Source of the DNA: Methyloligella halotolerans
Lineage (GTDB): Bacteria > Pseudomonadota > Alphaproteobacteria > Rhizobiales > Methyloligellaceae
Direction: 5' to 3'
Length of the DNA stretch: 64,000 bases
Assembly (NCBI RefSeq): GCF_001708935.1
Contig: NZ_MASI01000006.1
Span: 62,001-126,000 of the forward strand
A model generated the notes under the pieces. It ran no database searches. It saw only the letters and a program-made list of their open reading frames with translations, and was not told the DNA's origin. Numbering within the stretch: the stretch's first letter is position 1; every line of letters begins with the position of its first letter. The translations under genes were made by a program, and so were the position numbers. Of this stretch, positions 10,413 through 19,606 are shown piece after piece.

Positions 10413-10580
10413 CGCTTCCTCCAATCGGTCGCTGCTTTGGCACCAAATGGCAAGCGCATCCAGGCAGAAACGATAGCGTCTTGGACGGAGCCCGCCGATA
10501 GCAGATTGGGAAAAAACAACTGCTCCGCGGCGGCAGAAACGGGACGCAATTCCCGGAACCGAGACTCGAAGGAGGAAACC

Positions 10581-11090
10581 ATGGCGAGCAAGGCATTCGA
10601 TGACAGCAACATCAATTGGCGGACCATCGATGGGTTCGACCATATCGCCTATCACGTCTGCGACGTCGACGCGGAGAACGGCATCGTCGATCTTCTGTTC
10701 AAGTTCGACGCCAACTCCAAGATCGCCATGCACAATCACATGGTGCCCTACCGCACGCTGGTGCTGCAGGGCGAGCTACGCATCTACCGCCCCAACGGGG
10801 AGATCAAGGAGGTCCGCCCCGTGGGAAGCTACGTGGCGGCGGCCGGGCAAGGCGAAACCCATACCGAGGGAGGCGGCGACGAGGACGTCATCGTCTTCTT
10901 CTCCAACCGCAACGTGAAGGACGTGGTCTACGAGATCCTCGACGAGAGCGGCGAGGTGATGACGACGTTCGGGCTGCCCGAGTTCTCGGCTCTCTTGGAA
11001 GAGCAGCGGGCGGCCGGCGAGAAATGCAACGAGCCCTATCCGGTGCAGCCGAGCACCGAAGCCAAGGTCGAGGCAGAAGCGTCAGCCTGA
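10581..11090 (+). CDS. Cupin-domain protein, possible dioxygenase
   Basis: A 169-residue cytoplasmic protein with a single cupin barrel. The first cupin motif is AMHNHMVPYRTLVLQGELRIY, giving His ligands and the conserved glycine. The second motif region contains GETHTEGGGDEDVIVFF, with a further His. It resembles ChrR-like and 2,4'-dihydroxyacetophenone dioxygenase-like cupins. The ATG follows a strong ribosome site (AAGGAGGAAACC). A glutamate- and alanine-rich tail follows the barrel. A divergent AraC regulator suggests that it is inducible by a small molecule. The substrate cannot be told from the sequence. Confidence 0.8.
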   Translation: MASKAFDDSNINWRTIDGFDHIAYHVCDVDAENGIVDLLFKFDANSKIAMHNHMVPYRTLVLQGELRIYRPNGEIKEVRPVGSYVAAAGQGETHTEGGGDEDVIVFFSNRNVKDVVYEILDESGEVMTTFGLPEFSALLEEQRAAGEKCNEPYPVQPSTEAKVEAEASA

Positions 11091-11115
11091 GGCTTGATTT
11101 TCCGGAATATCCCCC

Positions 11116-11160
11116 GGCAAGGCCGCCCTCTTCCCAACCTTCGTGGTGGGCGGCCTTGCC
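11116..11160 (+). terminator. Long hairpin after the cupin gene, likely terminator
   Basis: A perfect 13-bp inverted repeat (GGCAAGGCCGCCC at 11116-11128 with its complement at 11148-11160) lies 25 bases after the cupin stop. There is no clear U-tract after it, so efficiency is uncertain. A stabilising 3' hairpin is the alternative reading. Confidence 0.55.
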
Positions 11161-11296
11161 ACCCGCTTTGGCTGCGAAGAAAGCGACCGCGGTTCGCGGA
11201 CGATCGCGACACTGCCCTCTCGACCTGCAGGTTCTCTCTTCCCATAGAACGAGGCCGCGCCCCATTTGCGCCTTAGGCGACGGATAGGCCGGGACC

Positions 11297-12181
11297 ATGA
11301 TCACCCGCCGCCTCTTTGTCCAAGGAGCCGCCGCCTTTTCCGTTTTCGCCCTGAGCGGAAGCCTGCGAGCCGCCCCTTTCACCCTCCCCGCAGATGACGA
11401 GCTCGCCAAGCGCTTCGCCGAGCTGGAATCGTCGACCGACGGGCGCCTGGGCGTCGCGGTGTTCGACAGCGGATCCGCCAAGCGCAGTTCCTATCGGGGC
11501 GACGAGCGCTTCCCGATGTGCAGCACGTTCAAGTATCTCGCCGCCGGCGCGGTGTTGAAACGGGTGGATGAGGGCAAGGCGTCCCTCGACGAGAAGATCC
11601 CGATCACGAAGGCCGACATGCTGGAATATGCGCCGGTCACCGAGAAGCATATCGGCGAGGAGATGTCCCTCGAGGCGTTGTGCGAAGCCATCGTGACCTG
11701 GAGCGACAACCCCGCCGCCAACCTCGTTCTGAAACGCCTTGGCGGACCTGAGGCCGTTACAGAATTCGCGCGGTCTCTCGGCGATGAGGTTACGCGGCTC
11801 GATCGCTACGAGCTTGCGCTCAACGACGTTCCGCCGGGCGATACCCGGGATACGACATCGCCGCGCGCCATGGCGAACAATCTCGACCGGCTTGTCCGCA
11901 CCGACGCCCTCTCCGACGCCTCGCGACGGCAGCTGATCGCCTGGCTGGTGGACAACCACACGGGTGACAATCGGATCCGGGCGGGATTACCGAAGGACTG
12001 GAAGGTCGGCGACAAGACGGGCACCGGCCCCCGAGGCTCGACAAACGATGTCGGCGTGGCGTGGCCACCTGACGGCAAGCCGGTCTTCATCGCTGTCTAT
12101 CTGACCGACACTGAGATGCCGATCGCCAAGCGGGAAGCAGTGCTGGCCTCGGTGGCAAGGACCGTGGCCGAAACGCGCTGA
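11297..12181 (+). CDS. bla: Class A beta-lactamase
   Basis: A periplasmic serine hydrolase of 294 residues that would open beta-lactam rings. All class A landmarks are present: the nucleophile in MCSTFK, SDN in WSDNPAANLVL, the omega-loop glutamate in RYELALND, and KTG in GDKTGTGPRGSTND. The exported N-terminus has a twin-arginine-like start (TRRLFVQGAAAF) before an alanine-rich cleavage region, so Tat export is possible. Length is typical. No resistance cassette, integron or mobile element flanks it and composition matches its neighbours, so this looks like a resident chromosomal enzyme. Confidence 0.93.
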   Translation: MITRRLFVQGAAAFSVFALSGSLRAAPFTLPADDELAKRFAELESSTDGRLGVAVFDSGSAKRSSYRGDERFPMCSTFKYLAAGAVLKRVDEGKASLDEKIPITKADMLEYAPVTEKHIGEEMSLEALCEAIVTWSDNPAANLVLKRLGGPEAVTEFARSLGDEVTRLDRYELALNDVPPGDTRDTTSPRAMANNLDRLVRTDALSDASRRQLIAWLVDNHTGDNRIRAGLPKDWKVGDKTGTGPRGSTNDVGVAWPPDGKPVFIAVYLTDTEMPIAKREAVLASVARTVAETR

Positions 12182-12187
12182 GCGTCT

Positions 12188-13201
12188 CTAGTCGACCCCG
12201 ATCAGATCGTCGTCGTTTCGGCTGACGGCCTCGCGGAGAGCGGCGGCGGCGCCCTGAAGCGCCGGTGCTTCCGCCCCGATAACATAGATCGGGATGGAGG
12301 CGAGGAAGGCTTCGCGCATTCGGCCCTTCGCCTCGAAATGACGGCGGAAGTCGCCCTCCTTCAGAATATCGAGGATGCGCACGGGGATACCGCCACCCAG
12401 ATAGACGCCGCCGCGCGCCCCGAGCATGAGCGCCGCATCGCCGGCGAAGCTGCCGAGCCAGGCCACGAAATGCTCAAGGGTCTCGACCGCGATTTCATCG
12501 GTCTTCGCCGTCGCGCGCTCCACGATATCGCGCGCTTCCAGCGGTTCGGCCTCGCGCCCGTGCTCCGCGGCGACGGAGCGATAGAGATCGCAGATGCCGA
12601 GACCGGAAATGACGCGTTCGGCCGAAAGATGCTCGCGATCGCCCATCATACGCTGCAGGAGCGAGAGGTGACCGAGATGGACGGGCGCCAGATTGATGTG
12701 GCCGCCTTCCCCCGGAACGGCGACCCAGCCGGCTTCCGACCAGACGAGACCTGCAGTGCCGAGACCGGTGCCGGGGCCGAGCACGAGCTTGGTCGCCTTC
12801 TCCACCGGCGCGGTGCCGCCGATCTGGGTGAGGTCGGCATCGGCGATGTAGGGAAGCGACATGGCGAGGGCCTGGAAGTCGTTCAGCACCAGCAGCCCAT
12901 CGAGGCCCATGGCCTTGGCGAGGCTCTTTCGCTCGAAGCTCCAAGGCGAGTTGGTGAAATCGACGGTATCGCCGGTGACGGGCGCCGCGATGGCGAACGC
13001 AGCCTTGGCAGGCGGATTGGCGAGGGATTTCGCGTAGGCAGTGGCCGCTTCGACGATGCTGGCATGTTCGGCGCAGGAGACGCTTTGGAAGTCTGAAAGT
13101 GCCAGCGTGGCAAGATCGGCAACGGCAAAGCGCGCGTTGGTGCCGCCGATATCGGCGACGATGGCGCGCGCCGGCGCGTCCTGGTTTCCCTGCAAGCTCA
13201 T
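12188..13201 (-). CDS. glk: Glucokinase
   Basis: Phosphorylates glucose with ATP. The 337-residue protein has the ROK/hexokinase-like Glk signature: the phosphate loop VADIGGTNARFAVAD at the N-terminus, the GPGTGLGTAGLVW motif mid-protein, VPGEGGHINLAP for sugar contacts, and a late GGVYLGGGIPVRIL segment. Length is close to the usual 320-340. It converges on the beta-lactamase gene with only six bases between the stop codons. In a methylotroph it probably serves internal sugar or glycogen turnover rather than growth on glucose; that is inference. Confidence 0.93.
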   Translation of the reverse strand: MSLQGNQDAPARAIVADIGGTNARFAVADLATLALSDFQSVSCAEHASIVEAATAYAKSLANPPAKAAFAIAAPVTGDTVDFTNSPWSFERKSLAKAMGLDGLLVLNDFQALAMSLPYIADADLTQIGGTAPVEKATKLVLGPGTGLGTAGLVWSEAGWVAVPGEGGHINLAPVHLGHLSLLQRMMGDREHLSAERVISGLGICDLYRSVAAEHGREAEPLEARDIVERATAKTDEIAVETLEHFVAWLGSFAGDAALMLGARGGVYLGGGIPVRILDILKEGDFRRHFEAKGRMREAFLASIPIYVIGAEAPALQGAAAALREAVSRNDDDLIGVD

Positions 13202-13470
13202 TCCGTTTCCGCCCTCTTGTTCGGCCCGGTTGTTCCGGCCGCATGCTCACCGTCATCGGCGCGAAGCAGATATAGGTTTTCTGATATTGCGGCCGACACA
13301 ACCGCCGTTCGCAGCACCCCGCTGCGCTTCGGAACCGCGGCTTCGTCGCAATCTTCGTGACGGCACTGCTTTAGCGGAAATGCTTTGGCTATTGAAGGGG
13401 ATGGCCGCAGAGCCCAGAATTCAAATGCGCCCGACGGCGCATGCGGCAAGAGGAGGCCTTTCGAGGCGGC

Positions 13471-14394
13471 ATGATCGACAAACTGGAATTCATCATCGCG
13501 CTGGCCAGGGAACGGCATTTCGGCCGCGCGGCGGAAGCTTGCGGCGTGAGCCAGCCGACGCTCTCGGCGGGCATCAAGCAGCTCGAGGAGGTGCTGGGGG
13601 TCCTGCTGGTACAGCGCGGGTCCCGCTTCCAGGGGCTCACGCCCGAGGGCGAGCGCGTGCTCGATTGGGCCCGGCGCATCGTCGGCGACACCCGCGCCAT
13701 GCGCCAGGAGATCGAGGCACTGAAGCACGGGCTATCCGGTCATATCCGAATCGCGGCGATCCCCACGGCCCTCGCCATGGTGGCCATGATCACCACGCCC
13801 TACCGGGTGCGCCATCCGAATGTGAGCTTCACCGTGCTCACCCGCACATCCATGGAAGTGCTTGGGATGCTTGAGAATCTCGAGATCGATGCCGGCCTGA
13901 CCTATCTCGACAACGAGCCGCTCGGGCGGGTGAAGACCGTGCCGCTCTACGACGAGCATTACCGGCTGTTGCTGGCGGCGGATCACCCGCTCGCCGGCCG
14001 CTCGTCGGTCACCTGGGAGGAAGCCAGTCAGATCCCGCTCTGCCTGCTGACGCCCGATATGCAGCATCGGCGAATCATCGACGGGCTGTTGGGCGCATCC
14101 GGCACCCAGGCGGCGCCGACCCTGGAATCGGATTCCATGGTCGCGCTGTTCGCCCATGTGCGGACCGGTCAATGGGCCAGCGTGATGCCCGCAAAATTGG
14201 CGCAGGTCATGGGTTTGACGGCGACCATGCAGGCCATCCCGATCGTCGATCCGGAGGTGACCCACAGCATCGGTCTGGTGGTGCCGCAGCGCGATCCGAT
14301 GACGCCGCTCATTAACGCGCTCGTACAGGAGGCGCAGCAATTGGCACCGATGCTCAACGACCTGGCGCCGCTGCCGAGCGCGAACTCGGCCTGA
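13471..14394 (+). CDS. LysR-family regulator, OxyR-like, probable fds operon regulator
   Basis: A 307-residue LysR-type regulator. The N-terminal winged helix is clear (ARERHFGRAAEACGVSQPTL), followed by the linker helix and a two-lobed effector domain. Its sequence is of the type often annotated as OxyR. However, I see no convincing OxyR redox cysteine pair (one Cys in LCLLTPDM), and it sits 270 bases upstream of fdsG in the same direction. Formate dehydrogenase operons of this type often have such a LysR gene (FdsR) in front. An ATAG-N7-CTAT element lies between them. The start at 13471 (MIDKLEFI) is chosen as the usual LysR N-terminus. Confidence 0.85.
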   Translation: MIDKLEFIIALARERHFGRAAEACGVSQPTLSAGIKQLEEVLGVLLVQRGSRFQGLTPEGERVLDWARRIVGDTRAMRQEIEALKHGLSGHIRIAAIPTALAMVAMITTPYRVRHPNVSFTVLTRTSMEVLGMLENLEIDAGLTYLDNEPLGRVKTVPLYDEHYRLLLAADHPLAGRSSVTWEEASQIPLCLLTPDMQHRRIIDGLLGASGTQAAPTLESDSMVALFAHVRTGQWASVMPAKLAQVMGLTATMQAIPIVDPEVTHSIGLVVPQRDPMTPLINALVQEAQQLAPMLNDLAPLPSANSA

Positions 14395-14574
14395 GCCGCC
14401 CCCGCCGAAAAAATATTCTTGAGAAATTTGGAGGTACCACCTCCTCGGCGAACGCGTCTGGCGGGACCGGAGGCGCCGGGCGACGATGTCGCAAGGGCGC
14501 GATTGTGCCTTAACTTTCAATTGCTTAGAGATTCATCAAAATCGCGCGCCAAACGTTCCGCTGCTCTAGCGTCG

Positions 14575-14589
14575 ATAGGGATTTCCTAT
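14575..14589 (+). promoter_or_regulatory. ATAG-N7-CTAT dyad, candidate LysR operator upstream of fdsG
   Basis: The sequence ATAGGGATTTCCTAT is an inverted repeat that fits both the LysR T-N11-A rule and the ATAG-N7-CTAT half of an OxyR-type element. A further ATAG half-site begins six bases downstream. It is centred about 83 bases before the fdsG start, and the upstream gene encodes an OxyR-like LysR regulator. Function is inferred from position and pattern. Confidence 0.55.
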
Positions 14590-14664
14590 CGGGCAATAGG
14601 GCCTCTTTGTTGATTCTAAAGAGGTTTATCGCCATCTTTTGGATGAGTTCTAGGGAGCAGCGGC

Positions 14665-15138
14665 ATGCACAATTATGAGCCATTCGAAGCCGACCGCGCC
14701 GCCGAAATAATCGCCAAGCATCAGGCGCGCGAAGGGGCGACATTACCCATCCTGCATGACATGCAGGAGACGTTCGGGCATATCCCGGACGCGGCCGTGG
14801 TGATGATCGCCGAGGCTTTGAACCTGTCACGAGCCGAAGTCCATGGCACCGTGACGTTTTATCACGATTTCCGGAAAGAGGTTCCGGGCCGTCGGGTCCT
14901 GAAGATCTGCCGCGCCGAATCCTGCCAAGCGGCCGGTGGCGATGCGATCGCCGACCGGATGGAAAAGCGGCTGGGCGTCGAGCTCGGCGGCACCACCACG
15001 GATCGCCGGGTGACGGTCGAGGCCGTCTACTGCCTGGGTCTGTGCCATAGCTCGCCGACCGCGATGCTTGATGAAAAAGTCTACGCCCTGCTCGACGAAG
15101 AGAAGGCGGATGCGCTTTGCGCGGAGGCCGAACGATGA
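14665..15138 (+). CDS. fdsG: NAD-dependent formate dehydrogenase gamma subunit
   Basis: A NuoE-like [2Fe-2S] subunit that carries electrons within the cytoplasmic formate dehydrogenase. The 157-residue protein has the N-terminal helical part (ILHDMQETFGHIPDAAV) and a thioredoxin-like cluster domain. Cluster cysteines are seen in CRAESCQAAGG and CLGLCHSSPTAML. The ATG follows AGGGAG. Its stop overlaps the fdsB start (ATGA), showing translational coupling. It is the first gene of fdsGBA-fdhD-fdsD. Confidence 0.95.
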   Translation: MHNYEPFEADRAAEIIAKHQAREGATLPILHDMQETFGHIPDAAVVMIAEALNLSRAEVHGTVTFYHDFRKEVPGRRVLKICRAESCQAAGGDAIADRMEKRLGVELGGTTTDRRVTVEAVYCLGLCHSSPTAMLDEKVYALLDEEKADALCAEAER

Positions 15139-16694
15139 GCACGCGTATTTTCATTTCCCGTGACGCGGGCGCTTTGGCGCTGGGCGCCGAAGACATCGCC
15201 CGCAAGATCGCAGACACGGCCGAGGAGAAGGGTCTCGATATCGAGATCGTGCGTCCCGGTTCCCGCGGCATGTTTTGGCTGGAGCCGCTGGTCGAGGTGG
15301 AGCGCCCGGAAGGCCGGATCGGCTACGGCCCGGTGCAGCTGGACGATGTCGACGGGCTGTTCGATGCCAATTTCCTCGAAGGCGGCGATCACAAGCTGAA
15401 TCTCGGTCTTACCGAGGAGATTCCGTTCTTCAAGAACCAGACCCGCCTCACCTTCGCGCGGGTCGGCATCGTCGATCCCCGCTCGATCGAGGACTACAAG
15501 GCCACGCGCGGCTACGAGGGCCTGCGCAAGGCCATCGATATGGGCCCGGAAGAGATCGTCGAGGCGGTCACCAAGTCGGGGCTTCGCGGCCGTGGCGGTG
15601 CGGGCTTCCCCACCGGCATCAAATGGCGGACCGTGAACCAGGCCTCCGCTCCGCAGAAATACATCGTCTGCAACGCGGATGAGGGCGATAGCGGCACGTT
15701 TGCCGACCGCATGCTCATGGAGGGCGATCCCTTCATGCTCATCGAGGGCATGACCATCGCCGGCATCGCGGTGGGTGCCACCAAGGGCTACATCTACATC
15801 CGTTCGGAATATCCCCACGCCATTGAGGCCATGAACGCGGCCATTCTGAAGGCGCGGGAAGAGGGTACGCTGGGCGATAACATTCTGGGCTCGCCCTACT
15901 CCTACGATATGGAAGTGCGCGTCGGCGCCGGTGCCTATGTCTGTGGCGAGGAGACCTCGCTGCTGGACAGCCTCGAAGGCAAGCGCGGCGAAGTGCGCGC
16001 AAAGCCGCCGCTGCCGGCCCATATCGGCCTGTTCGGCAAGCCGACGGTGATCAACAACGTGCTTTCGCTGGGGGCTGTCCCGCACATCCTCGCCGACGGC
16101 GCGGAGTATTATCAGGAGTTCGGCGAGGGCAAGTCCCGCGGCACCCTTCCGATCCAGCTCGCCGGCAACGTCAAGTTCGGCGGCGTGTACGAGACGGCCT
16201 TCGGCGTCACCCTGGGCGAGTTGGTCAACGAGATCGGCGGCGGCACGCGGTCCGGACGGCCGGTGCGTGCGGTTCAGGTGGGCGGCCCGCTCGGCGCCTA
16301 TTTCCCGCCTACCCTGTTCGACACGCCGTTCGGCTATGAGGATTTCGCTGCGAAGGACGGCCTCATCGGTCACGGCGGCGTCGTGGTCTTCGACGACACT
16401 GTCGACATGGCCAAGATGGCCCGTTTCGCGATGGAGTTCTGCGCCGTGGAATCGTGCGGCAAGTGCACGCCCTGCCGCATCGGCTCGTCCCGCGGGATGG
16501 AGCTCATGGACAAGATCGTGGCCAACGAAGACCGTGCCGCGAACCTCATCGTGCTGGAGGACCTCTGCAACACGATGAAGTTTGGATCACTTTGCGCCCT
16601 TGGCGGGTTTACCCCCTATCCAGTGATGAGCGCATTGACACATTTTCCGGAGGATTTCGGCGCCGATCCGTCGCGCCTGGAAGCCGCGGAGTAG
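15135..16694 (+). CDS. fdsB: NAD-dependent formate dehydrogenase beta (diaphorase) subunit
   Basis: A NuoF-like flavoprotein that passes electrons from formate to NAD+. In its 519 residues, an N-terminal thioredoxin-like extension is followed by the FMN/NAD fold: RGRGGAGFPTGIKW, then NADEGDSGTFADR, then YVCGEETSLLDSLEGKRG. The C-terminal [4Fe-4S] site is ESCGKCTPCRIGSSRG with the fourth Cys in LEDLCNTMKFGSLC. Coupled to fdsG by a four-base overlap and followed by fdsA after 55 bases. Confidence 0.96.
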   Translation: MSTRIFISRDAGALALGAEDIARKIADTAEEKGLDIEIVRPGSRGMFWLEPLVEVERPEGRIGYGPVQLDDVDGLFDANFLEGGDHKLNLGLTEEIPFFKNQTRLTFARVGIVDPRSIEDYKATRGYEGLRKAIDMGPEEIVEAVTKSGLRGRGGAGFPTGIKWRTVNQASAPQKYIVCNADEGDSGTFADRMLMEGDPFMLIEGMTIAGIAVGATKGYIYIRSEYPHAIEAMNAAILKAREEGTLGDNILGSPYSYDMEVRVGAGAYVCGEETSLLDSLEGKRGEVRAKPPLPAHIGLFGKPTVINNVLSLGAVPHILADGAEYYQEFGEGKSRGTLPIQLAGNVKFGGVYETAFGVTLGELVNEIGGGTRSGRPVRAVQVGGPLGAYFPPTLFDTPFGYEDFAAKDGLIGHGGVVVFDDTVDMAKMARFAMEFCAVESCGKCTPCRIGSSRGMELMDKIVANEDRAANLIVLEDLCNTMKFGSLCALGGFTPYPVMSALTHFPEDFGADPSRLEAAE

Positions 16695-16749
16695 TTTGAG
16701 AACAACCCGACTGAGATGAGACTTTTGGGATTTAGGTGAGGACGCACAC

Positions 16750-19602
16750 ATGTCGCTGATTCAGGAAACCGATTACGGCACCCCCCGCTCGAAATCGGAA
16801 GAGATGGTGACGCTGACGATCGACGGCGTCGAGGTATCGGTGCCGGCAGGCACCTCCATCATGCGCGCGGCGATGGAGATGGGAACCGAGATCCCCAAGC
16901 TCTGCGCCACCGACATGCTGGATTCCTTCGGCTCCTGCCGGCTCTGTCTGGTGGAGATCGAAGGCAAGGCGGGAACGCCTGCCTCCTGCACCACCGAAGT
17001 CGGGCCGGGCATGGTCGTCCATACCCAGACGGACCGCCTGAAGCGCCTCCGCAAGGGCGTGATGGAGCTCTACATCTCCGAGCATCCGCTGGATTGCCTG
17101 ACGTGCTCCGCCAACGGCGATTGCGAGCTGCAGGACCAGGCCGGCGCGGTCGGCCTGCGTGACGTCCGCTACGGCTACGACGGCAAGAAGCACCCCAATT
17201 CGGGTGTCGACGAATCCAACCCCTATTTCACCTACGAGCCTGCCAAGTGCATCGTCTGCTCGCGCTGCGTGCGGGCCTGCGAGGAGGTTCAGGGCACGTT
17301 CGCGCTCACCATCGCGGGCCGCGGCTTCGACAGCCGGGTTTCGGCCAGCATGGAAGAGGCCTTCATGGATTCGGAGTGCGTCTCCTGCGGCGCCTGCGTG
17401 CAGGCCTGTCCGACGGCGACCCTCAACGAGAAGTCGGTCATCGACATCGGCACGCCGGAGCATTCCGTTGTCACCACCTGCGCCTATTGCGGCGTGGGCT
17501 GCGCCTTCAAGGCCGAGATGCGCGGCGAGGAAGTCGTTCGTATGCTCCCCTATAAGGACGGCAAGGCCAACCGCGGGCATTCCTGCGTGAAGGGCCGGTT
17601 CGCCTGGGGCTATGCGAGCCATAAGGACCGCATCACCAAGCCGATGATCCGCGAAAAGGTCACCGATCCCTGGCAGGAGTGTTCCTGGGAGGAGGCGATC
17701 GAGTTTGCCGCCAACAAGTTCAAGGGCATCCAGGAGAAGTACGGCAAGGGCGCCGTGGGCGGCATTACGTCTTCCCGCTGCACCAACGAAGAGACCTACC
17801 TGGTCCAGAAGCTGGTGCGCGCGGCCTTCGGCAACAACAATGTCGATACCTGCGCCCGTGTCTGCCATTCGCCGACCGGCTACGGCCTAAAGACCACGTT
17901 CGGCACCTCTGCCGGCACCCAGGATTTCGATTCGGTCGAATATACCGACGTGATCATGGTGATCGGCGCCAACCCGACGGACGGCCATCCGGTGTTCGGC
18001 TCGCGCATGAAGAAGCGCCTGCGCGATGGCGCCAAGCTGATCGTCGCCGATCCGCGCAAGATCGATCTTGTCGAGTCGCCTCACGTGAAGGCCGACCATC
18101 ACCTGCAGCTGACGCCGGGCACGAACGTCGCCCTGCTCACCTCCATGGCCCATGTGGTCGTGACCGAGGGGCTGGTGAACGAGAGCTTCGTCCGCGAGCG
18201 CTGCGACTGGGACGACTTCCAGGAGTGGGCCAGCTTCGTGGCCGAGGACCGCAACAGCCCTGAGAACATGGAGCAGTATACCGGCGTCCCGGCAGAAACC
18301 TTGCGCGGCGCGGCCCGCCTCTATGCGACGGGCGGCAATGCCGCGATCTACTACGGTCTGGGCGTGACGGAGCACAGCCAGGGCTCCACCACGGTGATGG
18401 CCATCGCCAACCTCGCCATGGCCACCGGCAATATCGGCCGCGAAGGCGTGGGCGTGAACCCGCTGCGCGGCCAGAACAACGTGCAGGGCTCCTGCGATAT
18501 GGGCTCCTTCCCGCACGAGCTTCCCGGCTATCGCCACGTGTCGAACGACCAGGTGCGTGAGCTGTTCGAGGAGCTTTGGGGACGTCCAGTCGACAACGAG
18601 CCGGGCCTGCGCATTCCGAACATGATGGACGCGGCCGTCGAGGGCACCTTCAAGGGCCTCTACGTCCAGGGCGAGGACATTCTTCAGTCCGACCCCGACA
18701 CCAAGCACATGGTGGCCGGCCTTTCGTCCCTCGAGTGCCTCATCGTGCAGGATCTCTTCCTGATCGAGACGGCGAACTACGCCCATGTCTTCCTGCCGGG
18801 CTCCACGTTCCTGGAGAAGAACGGCACCTTCACCAACGCGGAGCGGCGCATCCAGCCGGTGCGCAAGGTGATCGCGCCGAAGAACGGTTATGAGGATTGG
18901 GAGATCACCCAACTGCTCGCCAACGCGCTGGGCTATCCCATGAACTACAGCCACCCGTCCGAGATCATGGACGAGATCGCTGCTCTGACCCCGACCTTCG
19001 AGGGCGTCAGCTTTGACAAGCTGGACAAGGAAGGCTCCATCCAGTGGCCTTGCAACGAGATGGCTCCGGAAGGCACGCCGGTCATGCATGTGGACGAGTT
19101 CGTGCGCGGCAAGGGCAAGTTCGTCATCACGGAATACGTGCCGACGGACGAGAAGAGCGGCCCCCGCTTCCCGCTTCTGCTCACGACCGGCCGTATCCTC
19201 AGCCAGTACAATGTGGGCGCACAGACGCGCCGCACGGCGAACTCCGAATGGCATGAGGAGGACGTGCTGGAGATCCATCCGCACGACGCCGAGCAGCGCG
19301 GCATCCGCGATCTCGACTGGGTGAAGCTGCAGAGCCGTTCCGGCGGCACGACGCTTCGGGCCAAGATCTCCGAGCGGATGGCTCCGGGCGTGGTCTACAC
19401 GACCTTCCACCACCCCAAGACCCAGGCCAATGTGGTCACCACGGACTTCTCTGATTGGGCGACGAACTGCCCCGAGTACAAGGTGACCGCGGTGCAGGTC
19501 ATGCCGTCCAATGGGCCGAGCGAGTGGCAGGAGGAGTACGACGAGTTCACCCGCAAATCGCGGCGGATCGCCGGCACTCCTGAGGTCATTGCAGCGGAGT
19601 AG
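16750..19602 (+). CDS. fdsA: NAD-dependent formate dehydrogenase alpha (molybdenum) subunit
   Basis: The catalytic subunit, oxidising formate to CO2 at a bis-pterin molybdenum centre in the cytoplasm. The 950 residues comprise an N-terminal [2Fe-2S] domain (DSFGSCRLCLVEI), a His-Cys type cluster region, two ferredoxin-like [4Fe-4S] motifs (CIVCSRCVRACEE and CVSCGACVQACP) and the Mo-enzyme core starting at CAYCGVGCAFK. The segment CARVCHSPTG contains the expected Mo-ligand cysteine. The C-terminal molybdopterin-dinucleotide domain includes LLLTTGRILSQYN. No Tat signal is present, consistent with a soluble NAD-linked enzyme. Confidence 0.97.
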   Translation: MSLIQETDYGTPRSKSEEMVTLTIDGVEVSVPAGTSIMRAAMEMGTEIPKLCATDMLDSFGSCRLCLVEIEGKAGTPASCTTEVGPGMVVHTQTDRLKRLRKGVMELYISEHPLDCLTCSANGDCELQDQAGAVGLRDVRYGYDGKKHPNSGVDESNPYFTYEPAKCIVCSRCVRACEEVQGTFALTIAGRGFDSRVSASMEEAFMDSECVSCGACVQACPTATLNEKSVIDIGTPEHSVVTTCAYCGVGCAFKAEMRGEEVVRMLPYKDGKANRGHSCVKGRFAWGYASHKDRITKPMIREKVTDPWQECSWEEAIEFAANKFKGIQEKYGKGAVGGITSSRCTNEETYLVQKLVRAAFGNNNVDTCARVCHSPTGYGLKTTFGTSAGTQDFDSVEYTDVIMVIGANPTDGHPVFGSRMKKRLRDGAKLIVADPRKIDLVESPHVKADHHLQLTPGTNVALLTSMAHVVVTEGLVNESFVRERCDWDDFQEWASFVAEDRNSPENMEQYTGVPAETLRGAARLYATGGNAAIYYGLGVTEHSQGSTTVMAIANLAMATGNIGREGVGVNPLRGQNNVQGSCDMGSFPHELPGYRHVSNDQVRELFEELWGRPVDNEPGLRIPNMMDAAVEGTFKGLYVQGEDILQSDPDTKHMVAGLSSLECLIVQDLFLIETANYAHVFLPGSTFLEKNGTFTNAERRIQPVRKVIAPKNGYEDWEITQLLANALGYPMNYSHPSEIMDEIAALTPTFEGVSFDKLDKEGSIQWPCNEMAPEGTPVMHVDEFVRGKGKFVITEYVPTDEKSGPRFPLLLTTGRILSQYNVGAQTRRTANSEWHEEDVLEIHPHDAEQRGIRDLDWVKLQSRSGGTTLRAKISERMAPGVVYTTFHHPKTQANVVTTDFSDWATNCPEYKVTAVQVMPSNGPSEWQEEYDEFTRKSRRIAGTPEVIAAE

Positions 19603-19606
19603 GCAA

